A DNA stretch of 53,752 nucleotides from Bianquea renquensis (GTDB lineage: Bacteria; Bacillota; Clostridia; Lachnospirales; Bianqueaceae): the NCBI RefSeq assembly GCF_014384895.1, contig NZ_JACRSQ010000020.1, forward strand, positions 1 to 53,752, written 5' to 3'. The position numbers and the translations under genes are program-made. Shown piece after piece: positions 41,366 through 50,310 of this stretch; within the stretch, counting starts at the first letter, position 1; every line of letters begins with the position of its first letter. The notes below the pieces were generated by a model, which was not told the DNA's origin, did not search any database, and was given only the letters and a program-made list of their open reading frames with translations.

Positions 41366-43950
41366 ACGCCGGCGTGGCGAAGAACGACAGCGGCCAGCAG
41401 GCACACGGAGGCAAATTGCCCACCGGCATCGTCGAGACGATCTTGCCGGCGGAGAGACACATCGAAAAATGCACGCCGGCAAGATGAAGAACGACAGCGG
41501 CCAGCGGGCACACGGAGGCATATTCCCTGCCGCCAGTTTCGAAACGATCTTGCCGGCGGAGAAACAGAATAATAAATGCACGCCGGCGTGGCGAAGAACG
41601 ACAGCGGCCAGCGGGCATACGGAGACTAATTCCACGCCGTCACAGTCGAAACGATCTTGCCGGCGGAGAAACAGAACGATAAATGCACGCCGGCGTGGCG
41701 AAGAACGCCACCGGCCAGCGGGCACACGAAGACATATTCTCCGCCGCCACCGGCGAAACGACCGAGCTGGCAGGGAAACGGGATGAAAAATGCACGCCGG
41801 CAAGGTGAAGAACGCCACCGGCCAGCGGGCACACGGAGGCTAATTCCACGCCGTCACAGTCGAAACGATCTTGCCGGCGGAGATACAGAACGAAAAATGC
41901 ACGCTGGCGAGGTGAAGAACGCCAGTGGCCAGCGGGCACACGAAGACATATTCTCCGCCGCCACCGGCGAAACGATCTTGCCGGCGGAGATACAGAATGA
42001 TAAATGCACGCCGGCGAGGTGAAGAACGACACCGGCCAGCGGGCACACGGAGACATATTCCACGCCGCCACCGTCGAAACGATCTTGCCAGCGGAAAAAC
42101 AGAATGATAAATGCACGCCGGCGTGGCTAAAAACGACAGCGGCCAGCGGGCATACGGAAACATATTCCACGCCGCCAATTTCGAGACGATCTTGCCGGCA
42201 GAGAAACAGAACGAAAAATGCACGCCGGCGTGGCGAAGAACGACAGCCGCCAGCGGGCACACGGAGACATATTCCACGCCATCACAGTCGAAACGATCTT
42301 GCCGGCGGAGAAACAGAATGATAAATGCACGCCGGCGTGGCGAAGAACGACAGCCGCCAGCGGGCATACGGAGACATATTCCACGCCATCACAGTCGAAA
42401 CGATTTTGCCGGCGGAAAAACAGAATGATAAATGCACGCCGGCGAGGTAAAGAACGACACCGTCCAGCGGGCACACGAAGACATATTCTCCGCCGCCACC
42501 GTCGAAACGACCGAGCCGGCAGAGAAACGGGATCAAAAATGCACGCCGGCAAGGCGAAGAACGACACCGTCCAGCGGGCACACAGAGGCTAATTCCCTGC
42601 CTCCAGCGGCGAAACGATCTTGCCGGCGGAGATACAGAATGATAAATGCACGCCGGCGTGGCGAAGAACGACACCGGCCAGCGGGCACACGGAGGCTAAT
42701 TCCACGCCGCCAGCGGCGAGACGATCTTGCCGGCGGAGATACAGAATGATAAATGCACGCCGGCGTGGCTAAGAACGACAGCCGCCAGCGGGCACACGGA
42801 AACATATTCTCCGCCGCCACCGGCGAAACGATCTTGCCGGCGGAGATACAGAATGATAAATGCACGCCGGCGTGGCGAAGAACGACAGCCGCCAGCGGGC
42901 ACACGGAAACATATTCTCCGCCGCCACCGGCGAAACGATCTTGCCGGCGGAGATACAGAACGAAAAATGCACGCCGGCGAGATGAAGAACGACACCGGCC
43001 AGCGGGCATAAGGAGACATATTCCACACCGCCACCGGCGAAACGATCTTGCCGGCGGAGATACAGAACGAAAAATGCACGCCGGCAAGGCTAAGAACGAC
43101 ACTGGCCAGCGGGCATAATGAGACATATTCCACGCCGCCAATTTCGAAACGATCTTGCCGGCGGAGAAACAGAATGATAAATGCACGCCGGCGTGGCGAA
43201 GAACGACACCGGCCAGCGGGCACACGGAGGCTAATTCCACGCCGCCAGCGGCGAGACGATCTTGCCGGCGGAGATACAGAACGATAAATGCACGCCGGCG
43301 TGGCGAAGAACGACACCGGCCAGCGGGCACACGAAGACATATTCTCCGCCGCCACCGTCGAAACGACCGAGCCGGCAGGGAAACGGGATGAAAAATGCAC
43401 GCCGGCAAGGCTAAGAACGACACTGGCCAGCGGGCATAATGAGACATATTCCACGCCGTCACAAGTCGAAACGATCTTGCCGGCGGAGAAACAGAATAAT
43501 AAATGCACGCCGGCGTGGCGAAGAACGACACCGGCCAGCGGGCACACGGAGGCTAATTCCACGCCGCCAGCGGCGAGGCGATCTTGCCGGCGGAGAAACA
43601 AAACGAAAAATGCACGCCGGCAAGGCTAAGAACGACACCGGCCAGCGGGCATACGGAGACATATTCCACGCCGCCAATTTCGAAACGATCTTGCCGGCGG
43701 AGAAACAGAACGATAAATGCACGCCGGCAAGGCTAAGAACGACACCGGCCAGCGGGCACACGGAGACATATTCCACACCGCCACCGTCGAAACGATCTTG
43801 CCAGCGGAAAAACAGAACGATAAATGCACGCCGGCAAGGCTAAGAACGACACCGGCCAGCGGGCACACGGAGGCTAATTCCCTGCCGCCAGCGGCGAGAC
43901 GATCTTGCCGGCGGAGAATCGGGAAGAAAAATGCACGCCGGCGGGCAGTC
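41366..43950. repeat. Tandem array of 24 units of 107 bp
   Basis: The unit begins ACGCCGGC and contains AAGAACGACACCGGCCAGCG, GGGCACACGGAG, CATATTCCACGCCGCCACCG, CGAAACGATCTTGCCGGCGG and an ending ACAGAATGATAAATGC. Starts recur every 107 bp, except one 108-bp unit with a single insertion near 43462. After 24 units the array breaks off in ACGCCGGCGGGC at 43935. Units differ at roughly 15-25 positions, and variants recur in blocks. Three units (4, 11 and 19) carry the block CGACCGAGC(C/T)GGCAG with AAACGGGAT. Each junction has GCCGGCG and CGCCGGC about 22 nt apart, which can pair. 107 is not a multiple of three. The region carries no gene with a ribosome binding site. Confidence 0.95.
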
Positions 43951-43980
43951 TTCCAATATATAATATATTGTGGGGAAGAC
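43948..43980. repeat. Palindrome at the array/IS boundary
   Basis: CAATATAT-A-ATATATTG (43954-43970) is flanked by GTCTTCC (43948-43954) and GGAAGAC (43974-43980). This makes a 33-bp nested palindrome exactly where array sequence stops and transposase homology begins. Confidence 0.75.
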
Positions 43981-44620
43981 CGGACGGATACCAAAACCTT
44001 TATCCCATTTCTGGAAAAGCTGTGTCAGAAATACCCTGTAAACCGGGTCATGGCAGATTCCGGCTATGAGAGTGAGGAGAACTACCACTATGTAGATGGA
44101 AGGGAGCAGCTCTCCCTGTTTGTAAAGCCTTCCAACCGTGAGCAGAAAAAGAAGCGCAAGTATAAAAGTGACATTGGCCGCAGGGAAAATATGGCCTATG
44201 ACGAGGAGAAAGATATCTATACATGTGCACAGGGGCAGAAACTACAGACTGTGGCTGTGAAAATCGGAAGTCAGAGACGGGCTATGTCTAGGATGTGACG
44301 GTATATGAATGCGCCAACTGCAAGGAGTGTCCGGTGAAGGAGAAGTGCATCCGGCAGCGGGAAGTCATAGAGCAAAAGATATCCATAGAGGAAGGGATTC
44401 TGCTCCGAGTCAACCGTTCCATCCAGTCGGAGGGTGTATTTGCCATGATCAAAGAGGACATGAACTTCCGGCGGTTTCTGATACGGGGAATTCCAATGTC
44501 ATGGTTGGATGGTATCTAGTGAGCATGGCCTACAACCTTCTGAAGCTGCATCATAAAATACAAACAGGCCAGTTGGGAACGCACCTGGTTGTCCCATTTT
44601 TCCCAGCCTCATGCAAATAA
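43971..44620 (+). pseudogene. 3' remnant of an IS1182-family transposase
   Basis: The translated sequence is the C-terminal half of an IS1182-type DDE transposase. It shows DRTDTKTFIPFLEK, NRVMADSGYESEEN, KKKRKYKSDIGRRENM, YTCAQGQKLQ, YECANCKECPVKEKCIRQR and EGVFAMIKEDMNFRRFLIRG, with the end NLLKLHHKIQTGQLG. The parts lie in three reading frames: the first shift is near 44255, an in-frame TAG follows near 44290, and a second shift is near 44500. The 5' half is missing and replaced by the tandem array. It is inactive. Confidence 0.88.
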
Positions 44621-44623
44621 AGA

Positions 44624-44667
44624 GGGCTGTCCCTCATGATTTCGCAAAATCATTTTGAGACAGCCCC
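44624..44667. terminator. Hairpin at the end of the IS remnant, also a terminator
   Basis: GGGCTGTC (44624-44631) pairs with GACAGCCC (44659-44666), with an inner ATGATTT/AAATCAT stem. The right side reads ATTTTGAGACAGCCCC, the complement of GGGGCTGTCTCAAAAT, a common IS end of this type. The T-runs on both sides would also end the leftward ABC transporter operon. Confidence 0.65.
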
Positions 44668-44674
44668 TTTTCCT

Positions 44675-46474
44675 TTAGGCCAACAATTCATTTTCATACT
44701 GTCGAAGATTCAGGCGATAGTAGTACCCTCGAGCTGCCATCAGTTCCTCATGGGTTCCATCTTCCACCACTGCCCCGTGATCAACCACCAGGATGCGGTC
44801 AGCACCTCGCGCCGTCGATAATCGGTGGGCAATGATAAAGGTGGTCCGTCCCTCAATGAGCGCCTCCGTCGCTTTGCTGATCAGTACTTCCGTCTCACTG
44901 TCCACACTGGCTGTGGCCTCGTCCAATACGAGAATCGACGGGTCAACTAGCAGCGCGCGGGCAAAGGACACGAGCTGCCGCTCGCCGGTGGATAATAGGC
45001 TCCCCCCTTCCCCTACATCCGTTTGATACCCCTCCGCCAACCTTGAAATGAAGGCATCCGCATACACCATTCGCGCCGCCGCTTTCACCTCCTCATCGGT
45101 GGCGTCCAGCCGGCCATACCGAATATTTTCTAGAATCGAACCCGAAAATAAATGTGGTGATTGGAGCACATAGCCCAGGTTTTTGTATATATACCGGAGA
45201 GGCAGGTTTCGATAATCCTGGCCATCCAGGAGAATTCGGCCTTCTGTCGGCTCATAGAACCGGCAGGCCAGATTGACAAGGGTTGTCTTTCCCGCCCCGG
45301 TCTCCCCGACGAGGGCAATGGTCTCCCCCGGGCGGATGGTCAGGTTGAGGCCGCGAAAAACAGTTTGACCGTCCTCATAGGAGAAATGTACATTTTCAAA
45401 GGTAATGCCGCCATGTAGCTTAGGCAGATGCGCTATGGCCGCCTCGTCGGGATACTGTGCCTTAACCTCCGGGGTATCATCCACCCGGACCGGCTGATCC
45501 AGCAAGGAAAAAAAGCGCTCCATGGCCGCTTTGCAGTTCTGGTATCGCTCCCCCACAGCTGACAGGCTGACAATATTGTTGTAAAGTGCAGTGGCATAGG
45601 AGATAAAGGCCGCAAGGGTACCCACGCTCATACTGTAGTCAAGGCAGAGGGAAGTGCCAAGGGTAACCACAATGCCCATGGTGAGACATCCCATAAAGTA
45701 GATTGCCTGTGCGTACGCGGAATTAACTCGGATCAGCGACATGGACACCTTTTTGACCTGTGTGGATTGTTCATGAAACTCTTCTGTCAGCCGGTCCTCC
45801 AAATTCAAACATTTAATATTTTTAGCTCCGGTGACAGTCTCAGAGAAAAAAGCCGTCATATCGGAGCCCTGCCGCCGCGTTTCCCGCTGGCGTTTGATCA
45901 TCAATATGCTAAAAAACTTGATGAGGAGCAGGATGAGCGGTATGGTGGCCATGATAATCAGCCCCATGCGCCAATCAAGCGCAAGCATGACCACGGCAAA
46001 GAACACAAGGCGAAACACACAGCTTCCGCGCTGATGCACAAATTTTGTGGGAAAAAATGCTATGATGTCCACATCCCGCATAAATCGTTCGATAATCCAT
46101 CCTGAGCGCGCCGTATCATAGTAATCCAGCGAGAGACATTCCAATTTACCAAATAGATCCCGCCGCAGCGCGTTGAGTAAATAGCCCCAGCTTCGAGCCC
46201 AGGATTTCAGGCCCAGGGAGACAAACACGGTGGACAGCGCGATAAGGGCAATGTAAATGCCTACATATTCCCAGATTCCTTCAAGGGAACCCGTCTCCGC
46301 AAATCGGTCAATCCCCTCCCTTAGCATGATGGGAAAAATCGTATCCAACGCTGCCAGCACCGCAAGGACAAAAATGCCGAAGGCGAGTTCTCTGCGATAT
46401 GGTTTGAGGTATGACAGCAGCCGGTTCAGCATCCTGCGCCCGTCCCGCTGGATCTGCGTATCCGTCTTCTTCAT
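44675..46474 (-). CDS. ABC exporter, subunit 2 (canonical Walker B)
   Basis: A 599-residue half-transporter: six membrane helices in about 30-310 and an ATPase domain in about 355-599. Walker A is GETGAGKTT (390-398). The signature is LLSTGERQL (493-501), departing from the usual LSGGQ. Walker B is ILVLDE with Asp518 and catalytic Glu519, followed by ATASVD. The ATG at 46474 overlaps the stop of the partner gene by 4 nt; the frame stays open into that gene and should not be used. It pairs with the 46471-48309 product. The complete Walker B here is completed by the intact signature of the partner. Substrate is unknown; drugs or lipids are typical. Confidence 0.95.
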   Translation of the reverse strand: MKKTDTQIQRDGRRMLNRLLSYLKPYRRELAFGIFVLAVLAALDTIFPIMLREGIDRFAETGSLEGIWEYVGIYIALIALSTVFVSLGLKSWARSWGYLLNALRRDLFGKLECLSLDYYDTARSGWIIERFMRDVDIIAFFPTKFVHQRGSCVFRLVFFAVVMLALDWRMGLIIMATIPLILLLIKFFSILMIKRQRETRRQGSDMTAFFSETVTGAKNIKCLNLEDRLTEEFHEQSTQVKKVSMSLIRVNSAYAQAIYFMGCLTMGIVVTLGTSLCLDYSMSVGTLAAFISYATALYNNIVSLSAVGERYQNCKAAMERFFSLLDQPVRVDDTPEVKAQYPDEAAIAHLPKLHGGITFENVHFSYEDGQTVFRGLNLTIRPGETIALVGETGAGKTTLVNLACRFYEPTEGRILLDGQDYRNLPLRYIYKNLGYVLQSPHLFSGSILENIRYGRLDATDEEVKAAARMVYADAFISRLAEGYQTDVGEGGSLLSTGERQLVSFARALLVDPSILVLDEATASVDSETEVLISKATEALIEGRTTFIIAHRLSTARGADRILVVDHGAVVEDGTHEELMAARGYYYRLNLRQYENELLA

Positions 46475-48309
46475 GCCAGTCCCCCCTCCTGATGAGCCTT
46501 CTCCACATCCTCCAGCACCATATCCCTGTCTGCGGACTGAATTTCCATAATTCGCCGGTACAGCCCCTCCCTCGATGCCAGTTCTCTGTGCGTCCCCCAT
46601 GCTGTGATTTCGCCGTCCTCCAGCACAAAGATACGGTCACAAGTCGCTAAGCTGTTGATGCGGTGGGAGATCACAAAGACGGTCTTGTTCGCTGCCGCCC
46701 TCTTGAGAGCCCACCGGATTCGCTTGTCGGTATCAGCATCCACAGCGGACAGGGAATCGTCCAGTATGAGAATCGGACAATCTCGAATCAGCGTCTGTGC
46801 AATGGCGATCCGTTGCCGTTGTCCCCCCGACACCGTCATCCCTCTCTCACCAACCACCGTTCCATATCCGTCGCGAAATGCCTGAATATCTTGGTCAACG
46901 GACGCCATCTCCGCCGCAGCGCGGATCTCGTCTTCCGTCGCATCCGGCTGTGCCATTGCAATATTGTCCGCCACCGTTCGCGAAAACAAGAAGGGCTCCT
47001 GCACCACAAAGCCCACGTTATTCCGCATATACTGGCGGGAGATTGTGCTAAGGTCATGTCCATCGACTGTAATGCGCCCCGATGTGGGATCATACAGGCG
47101 GACTAAGAGTTGCATTAGCGTCGATTTCCCTGAACCAGCCTTTCCCAGGATTCCGATTGTCTCTCCGGGCGCCACATGCAGGTTTATATTTCGCAGAATC
47201 TGCCGCTCCCCATAGGAAAAGGATACATTCTCAAAGCCGATGTCTCCCTGGAGGGCTTTCTCAAAGTCTTCGCCATCCGGCATTTCCTGCTCCTCGCCAA
47301 GGATGTCATCGAGCCGCCCCAGCGCCACCTGCGCCATTGCGATGGAGATTAGGATGTATCCAAAATATCGGAACTGGTTGATCGTCGCTGTTGAGTAGGA
47401 GATAAAGGCGACCACAGTCCCAACGGAGGTCAAGCCGCCTGCAACGCGAAAAATCCCGACAATGATCACCAGAGCTGTCTGCCCTAGAATCAGGGTGAGA
47501 TAAAAGGGCCAGTAGTATGCGGACGCGTATTCTGTGTCACGGACGCTGTCACCCAGACTCTGATTGAGCTTCTGAAAACGCGAATTTTCGTACGCTTGCC
47601 GGCCAAAGGCTTTGATCACTCGGATTCCCTGGACATAGGTGTGCATAAAGCTCGCTAGATCGTCACCGCAGCTCTTATTTTTTTCAAAGGCCCTAGCCAT
47701 GACGCCCTTTGTTATCGACGTCAGAATAATCATGAATGGCACCAGGGCCACCGATACCACGGTTAAGACCGGGTCAATGGCAATCATGATTGCCAGATTG
47801 ACGGCGATGGTAATCACTGCGCCGATGATGGACATCAAATCCTCCGATAGAAGGGATTGAATTTCACCGATGTCGGAGGAACAGCGCTGCAAAATATCAC
47901 CCGAAGGCGTCCGCACAAAATAATCATAGGGAAGGCGGACAAGATGGGTGTAAATGCTTTCGCGAGTATTCTTCGCCACGCTCTCCCCCACGTCCCCTGC
48001 CGTCACATCATACATATACTGAAATAGCATGTACAACCCCCCTGCGGCTACAATTCCTATGAGAGCTAGCCACAGATTTTGGCGCAGCATTTCCGTACCG
48101 CCAGCTGACTCGAACCACGGAAGAACAACGGCTGGAAGCCCTGGCGACATGCCGCCAACCACCGAGTCGATAAACAGACGGATGACCTGTGGGCCGATGA
48201 GGGCCGCGAAGCTGGCTGCGAATAAAAACAGGAGAGCAAGCAAAAATTTAAACCGATGTCCTCTGGTAAGCCGCCATAGAAAAGACAGCTTCGACTGTTC
48301 CTTTGCCAT
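46471..48309 (-). CDS. ABC exporter, subunit 1 (degenerate Walker B)
   Basis: A 612-residue half-transporter with six membrane helices in about 22-315 and an ATPase domain in about 355-612. Walker A is GKAGSGKST (389-397). The signature is the canonical VSGGQ (493-497). Walker B is ILILDD, with Asp518 replacing the catalytic Glu, followed by SLSAVD. This is the pattern of the inactive-site subunit in heterodimeric exporters such as BmrC/BmrD or TM287/288 (family knowledge). GGAAGG precedes the ATG. It is the first gene of the pair. A hairpin repeat lies upstream. Confidence 0.95.
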   Translation of the reverse strand: MAKEQSKLSFLWRLTRGHRFKFLLALLFLFAASFAALIGPQVIRLFIDSVVGGMSPGLPAVVLPWFESAGGTEMLRQNLWLALIGIVAAGGLYMLFQYMYDVTAGDVGESVAKNTRESIYTHLVRLPYDYFVRTPSGDILQRCSSDIGEIQSLLSEDLMSIIGAVITIAVNLAIMIAIDPVLTVVSVALVPFMIILTSITKGVMARAFEKNKSCGDDLASFMHTYVQGIRVIKAFGRQAYENSRFQKLNQSLGDSVRDTEYASAYYWPFYLTLILGQTALVIIVGIFRVAGGLTSVGTVVAFISYSTATINQFRYFGYILISIAMAQVALGRLDDILGEEQEMPDGEDFEKALQGDIGFENVSFSYGERQILRNINLHVAPGETIGILGKAGSGKSTLMQLLVRLYDPTSGRITVDGHDLSTISRQYMRNNVGFVVQEPFLFSRTVADNIAMAQPDATEDEIRAAAEMASVDQDIQAFRDGYGTVVGERGMTVSGGQRQRIAIAQTLIRDCPILILDDSLSAVDADTDKRIRWALKRAAANKTVFVISHRINSLATCDRIFVLEDGEITAWGTHRELASREGLYRRIMEIQSADRDMVLEDVEKAHQEGGLA

Positions 48310-48370
48310 GATTGGACCTTCCTTTCATCTTGTAGATTTCAGGAGTATCGTGATTGAGCAGTTGCGTCCT

Positions 48371-48430
48371 CGCAAACTTTGCAAGAACCTTTGGTTCTTC
48401 GAATCAGGTCCGCCTTTCGGCGGACTTTTG
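48371..48430 (+). repeat. Composite hairpin repeat, copy 7
   Basis: CGCAAACTTTGC is followed by AAGAACC-TTT-GGTTCTT (48383-48399) and GTCCGCC-TTTC-GGCGGAC with TTTT (48408-48429). The first hairpin is reduced. The copy lies between dnaB and the ABC exporter genes, upstream of the exporter start. Confidence 0.75.
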
Positions 48431-48434
48431 GGAT

Positions 48435-48477
48435 AAGAAAGCAGGAACTGTTCCCAGACAGACTTCCTGCTTTTCTT
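48435..48477. terminator. Terminator after dnaB
   Basis: AAGAAAGCAGGAA (48435-48447) pairs with TTCCTGCTTTTCTT (about 48464-48477) around an imperfect loop, ending the gdpP-rplI-dnaB transcript. Confidence 0.75.
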
Positions 48478-49810
48478 AAAATTGCAAATTTGCAAACTTT
48501 GTATATTGTCCAAGCCACGCCAGCTTCACAGTTCCCGTCGGGCCGTTTCGCTGCTTAGCGATGATGATTTCCGCGATATTCTTATCCTCTGTTTCCGGAT
48601 GATAGTACTCATCCCGGTACAGAAACATGACGACATCCGCGTCCTGCTCAATGGCACCTGATTCACGCAGATCCGACAGCATGGGGCGGTGATCGGCTCT
48701 GGCCTCCAAGGCCCGACTCAGCTGGGACAGCGCAACCACCGGAGCCTGCATCTCCCTGGCCAGCGCTTTTAACCCCCGGGAAATATCCGAAATCTCCTGC
48801 TGCCGGTTGTCCCCATTTCGTCCGCTTCCGCTCATGAGCTGAAGATAATCGATCATAATGAGGTCTAACCCCTTGTCCAACTTAAGCTTTCTGCATTTGG
48901 AGCGCATCTCCGCCAAGGTGATGCCCGGCGTGTCATCGATATAGATCGGCGCCTCCGACAGCGGTGCCAGCGCCATGGCTAGCTTCTCCCAATCCGAATC
49001 CTCCAGCTTTCCGGAGCGAAGCTTCTCCGACTCCACGCCCGCCTCACAGGACAGCATTCGGTTGACTAGCTGCTTCTTTGACATTTCCAGGCTGAAAATG
49101 GCACTGCATTTATGCTTCCGAACCGCCGCATGCTGCACAACATTCAGCGCGAAAGCTGTCTTTCCCATGGAGGGCCTTGCGCCTACCAGTACAAGGTCCG
49201 ATGGCTGTAAACCCGAGGTCCGATAATCCAGATCCACAAATCCGGTGGGGATACCGGTAATCTCACCTTCGCTCTTTGCAATCCGCTCGATATCGTCAAA
49301 GGTCTCCAGCAGCACGTCCCGAATGTGGGAAAAGTCCTCGTTGCCTTTATTCTGAAGAATGCGGAATACTTTCTGCTCCACCTCCTCAGATAGGACATCG
49401 ATGGGAGTCTCCGTGCTGTATCCCTCGGCCATGACTTGATTGCCAAGCTGAATAAACTTCCGGTAGAGGGATTTGTCCTTTACAATCTGCACATAGTTTT
49501 TAATATGGACCGAATTGGGTACGGCGGCGGCAATCTGACTCAAGTACTTCATATCGCCGGCGGCCTCCAGCTTTCCCTTTTGTTCCAGCTGGTTTTTCAG
49601 AGTGACCAGATCCACTGCGCGGTTCTCATGATATAGATCCACCATGGCTCCAAAAATCTCGCCATGGCGCAAATTATAAAAATCCTCTTGCGATAGGTTT
49701 TCAACCGCCACGTTGACTGCGTCCCGGTCCATGAGCATAGAGCCCAGCACCGATTGTTCCGCCTCTTCGCTGTGGGGTGGAACTCTCGGCGTTAGATTCT
49801 CATCTGCCAT
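48476..49810 (-). CDS. dnaB: Replicative DNA helicase
   Basis: A 444-residue hexameric helicase. The N-terminal DnaB domain has PPHSEEAEQSVLGSMLMD. The RecA-like domain starts near 180 with TGIPTGFVDLDYRTSGL. Walker A is GARPSMGKTAFALN. Later motifs are FSLEMSKKQL, IMIDYLQLMSG (Walker B) and ALSQLSRALEAR, then the DLRESGAIEQDADVVMFLYR and KQRNGPTG segments. GGGAGAG precedes the ATG, and rplI lies 18 nt upstream. The length is typical and no intein is present. Confidence 0.98.
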   Translation of the reverse strand: MADENLTPRVPPHSEEAEQSVLGSMLMDRDAVNVAVENLSQEDFYNLRHGEIFGAMVDLYHENRAVDLVTLKNQLEQKGKLEAAGDMKYLSQIAAAVPNSVHIKNYVQIVKDKSLYRKFIQLGNQVMAEGYSTETPIDVLSEEVEQKVFRILQNKGNEDFSHIRDVLLETFDDIERIAKSEGEITGIPTGFVDLDYRTSGLQPSDLVLVGARPSMGKTAFALNVVQHAAVRKHKCSAIFSLEMSKKQLVNRMLSCEAGVESEKLRSGKLEDSDWEKLAMALAPLSEAPIYIDDTPGITLAEMRSKCRKLKLDKGLDLIMIDYLQLMSGSGRNGDNRQQEISDISRGLKALAREMQAPVVALSQLSRALEARADHRPMLSDLRESGAIEQDADVVMFLYRDEYYHPETEDKNIAEIIIAKQRNGPTGTVKLAWLGQYTKFANLQF

Positions 49811-49828
49811 TGTATCTCTCCCGCAACT

Positions 49829-50272
49829 TTACGCTTCTTCAATGCGGACCGTGAGGTTGGCTGCCGCATTGGCATGAAGCTTTACTTCTACACTGTAATT
49901 GCCTATGGCCTTGATGGGGTCCTTCACAAAGATCTTTTTCTTATCCACATTGAGATCCATTTTGAGCAGCGCTTCCGCGATGTCTTTGGATGTGATGGAG
50001 CCAAACAGACGCCCGCCCTCGCCGGATTTCGTCTTGATGACAACAACCGTCTTGCTGAGAGTCTCCGCCAACGCCTTTGCCTCCTCGGCTTCCCGCTCTT
50101 TTTTTCTGGCTTCGCTCTCCTTTTTGATAGACCATTCGTTGATAACCTCTTTCGTCGCTTCTTTCCCCAATTTTTTCGGTATAATATAATTCTTGGCGTA
50201 ACCATCGCTCACTTCCATGATTTCGCCTTTTTTCCCAAGTTTCTTTACATCTTCCAGCAATAAAATTTTCAT
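49829..50272 (-). CDS. rplI: 50S ribosomal protein L9
   Basis: A 147-residue bL9. The N-terminal rRNA-binding part has the signature GKKGEIMEVSDGYAKNYIIP. A long connecting helix (about 42-75, Lys/Glu-rich) follows, and the C-terminal domain has LFGSITSKDIAEAL and VEVKLHANAAANLTVRI. A standard start and length. It lies in the conserved gdpP-rplI-dnaB order of Firmicutes. Confidence 0.98.
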   Translation of the reverse strand: MKILLLEDVKKLGKKGEIMEVSDGYAKNYIIPKKLGKEATKEVINEWSIKKESEARKKEREAEEAKALAETLSKTVVVIKTKSGEGGRLFGSITSKDIAEALLKMDLNVDKKKIFVKDPIKAIGNYSVEVKLHANAAANLTVRIEEA

Positions 50273-50310
50273 CGTGTTTACCCCTTTCTGTCCTGCACGG
50301 CAGACCGCCG

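Noticed and set aside
41366..43950. CRISPR array
   Set aside because: The whole 107-bp unit is repeated. There are no short identical repeats with unique spacers, and no cas gene is nearby.
41366..43950. Integron cassette array or attC sites
   Set aside because: There are no cassette genes between repeats, no integrase gene, and the spacing is uniform.
41366..43950. Protein-coding repeats (multiple overlapping open frames of 60-332 codons on both strands)
   Set aside because: The period is not a multiple of three, frames overlap on both strands, and no ribosome binding sites precede the starts. The open frames follow from composition.
41366..43950. Diversity-generating retroelement variable region
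   Set aside because: Variation is not limited to adenine positions and no reverse transcriptase or template repeat is nearby.
46475..46600. N-terminal extension of ABC subunit 2
   Set aside because: It lies entirely inside the end of ABC subunit 1; the ATG at 46474 gives the normal length and a 4-nt overlap.
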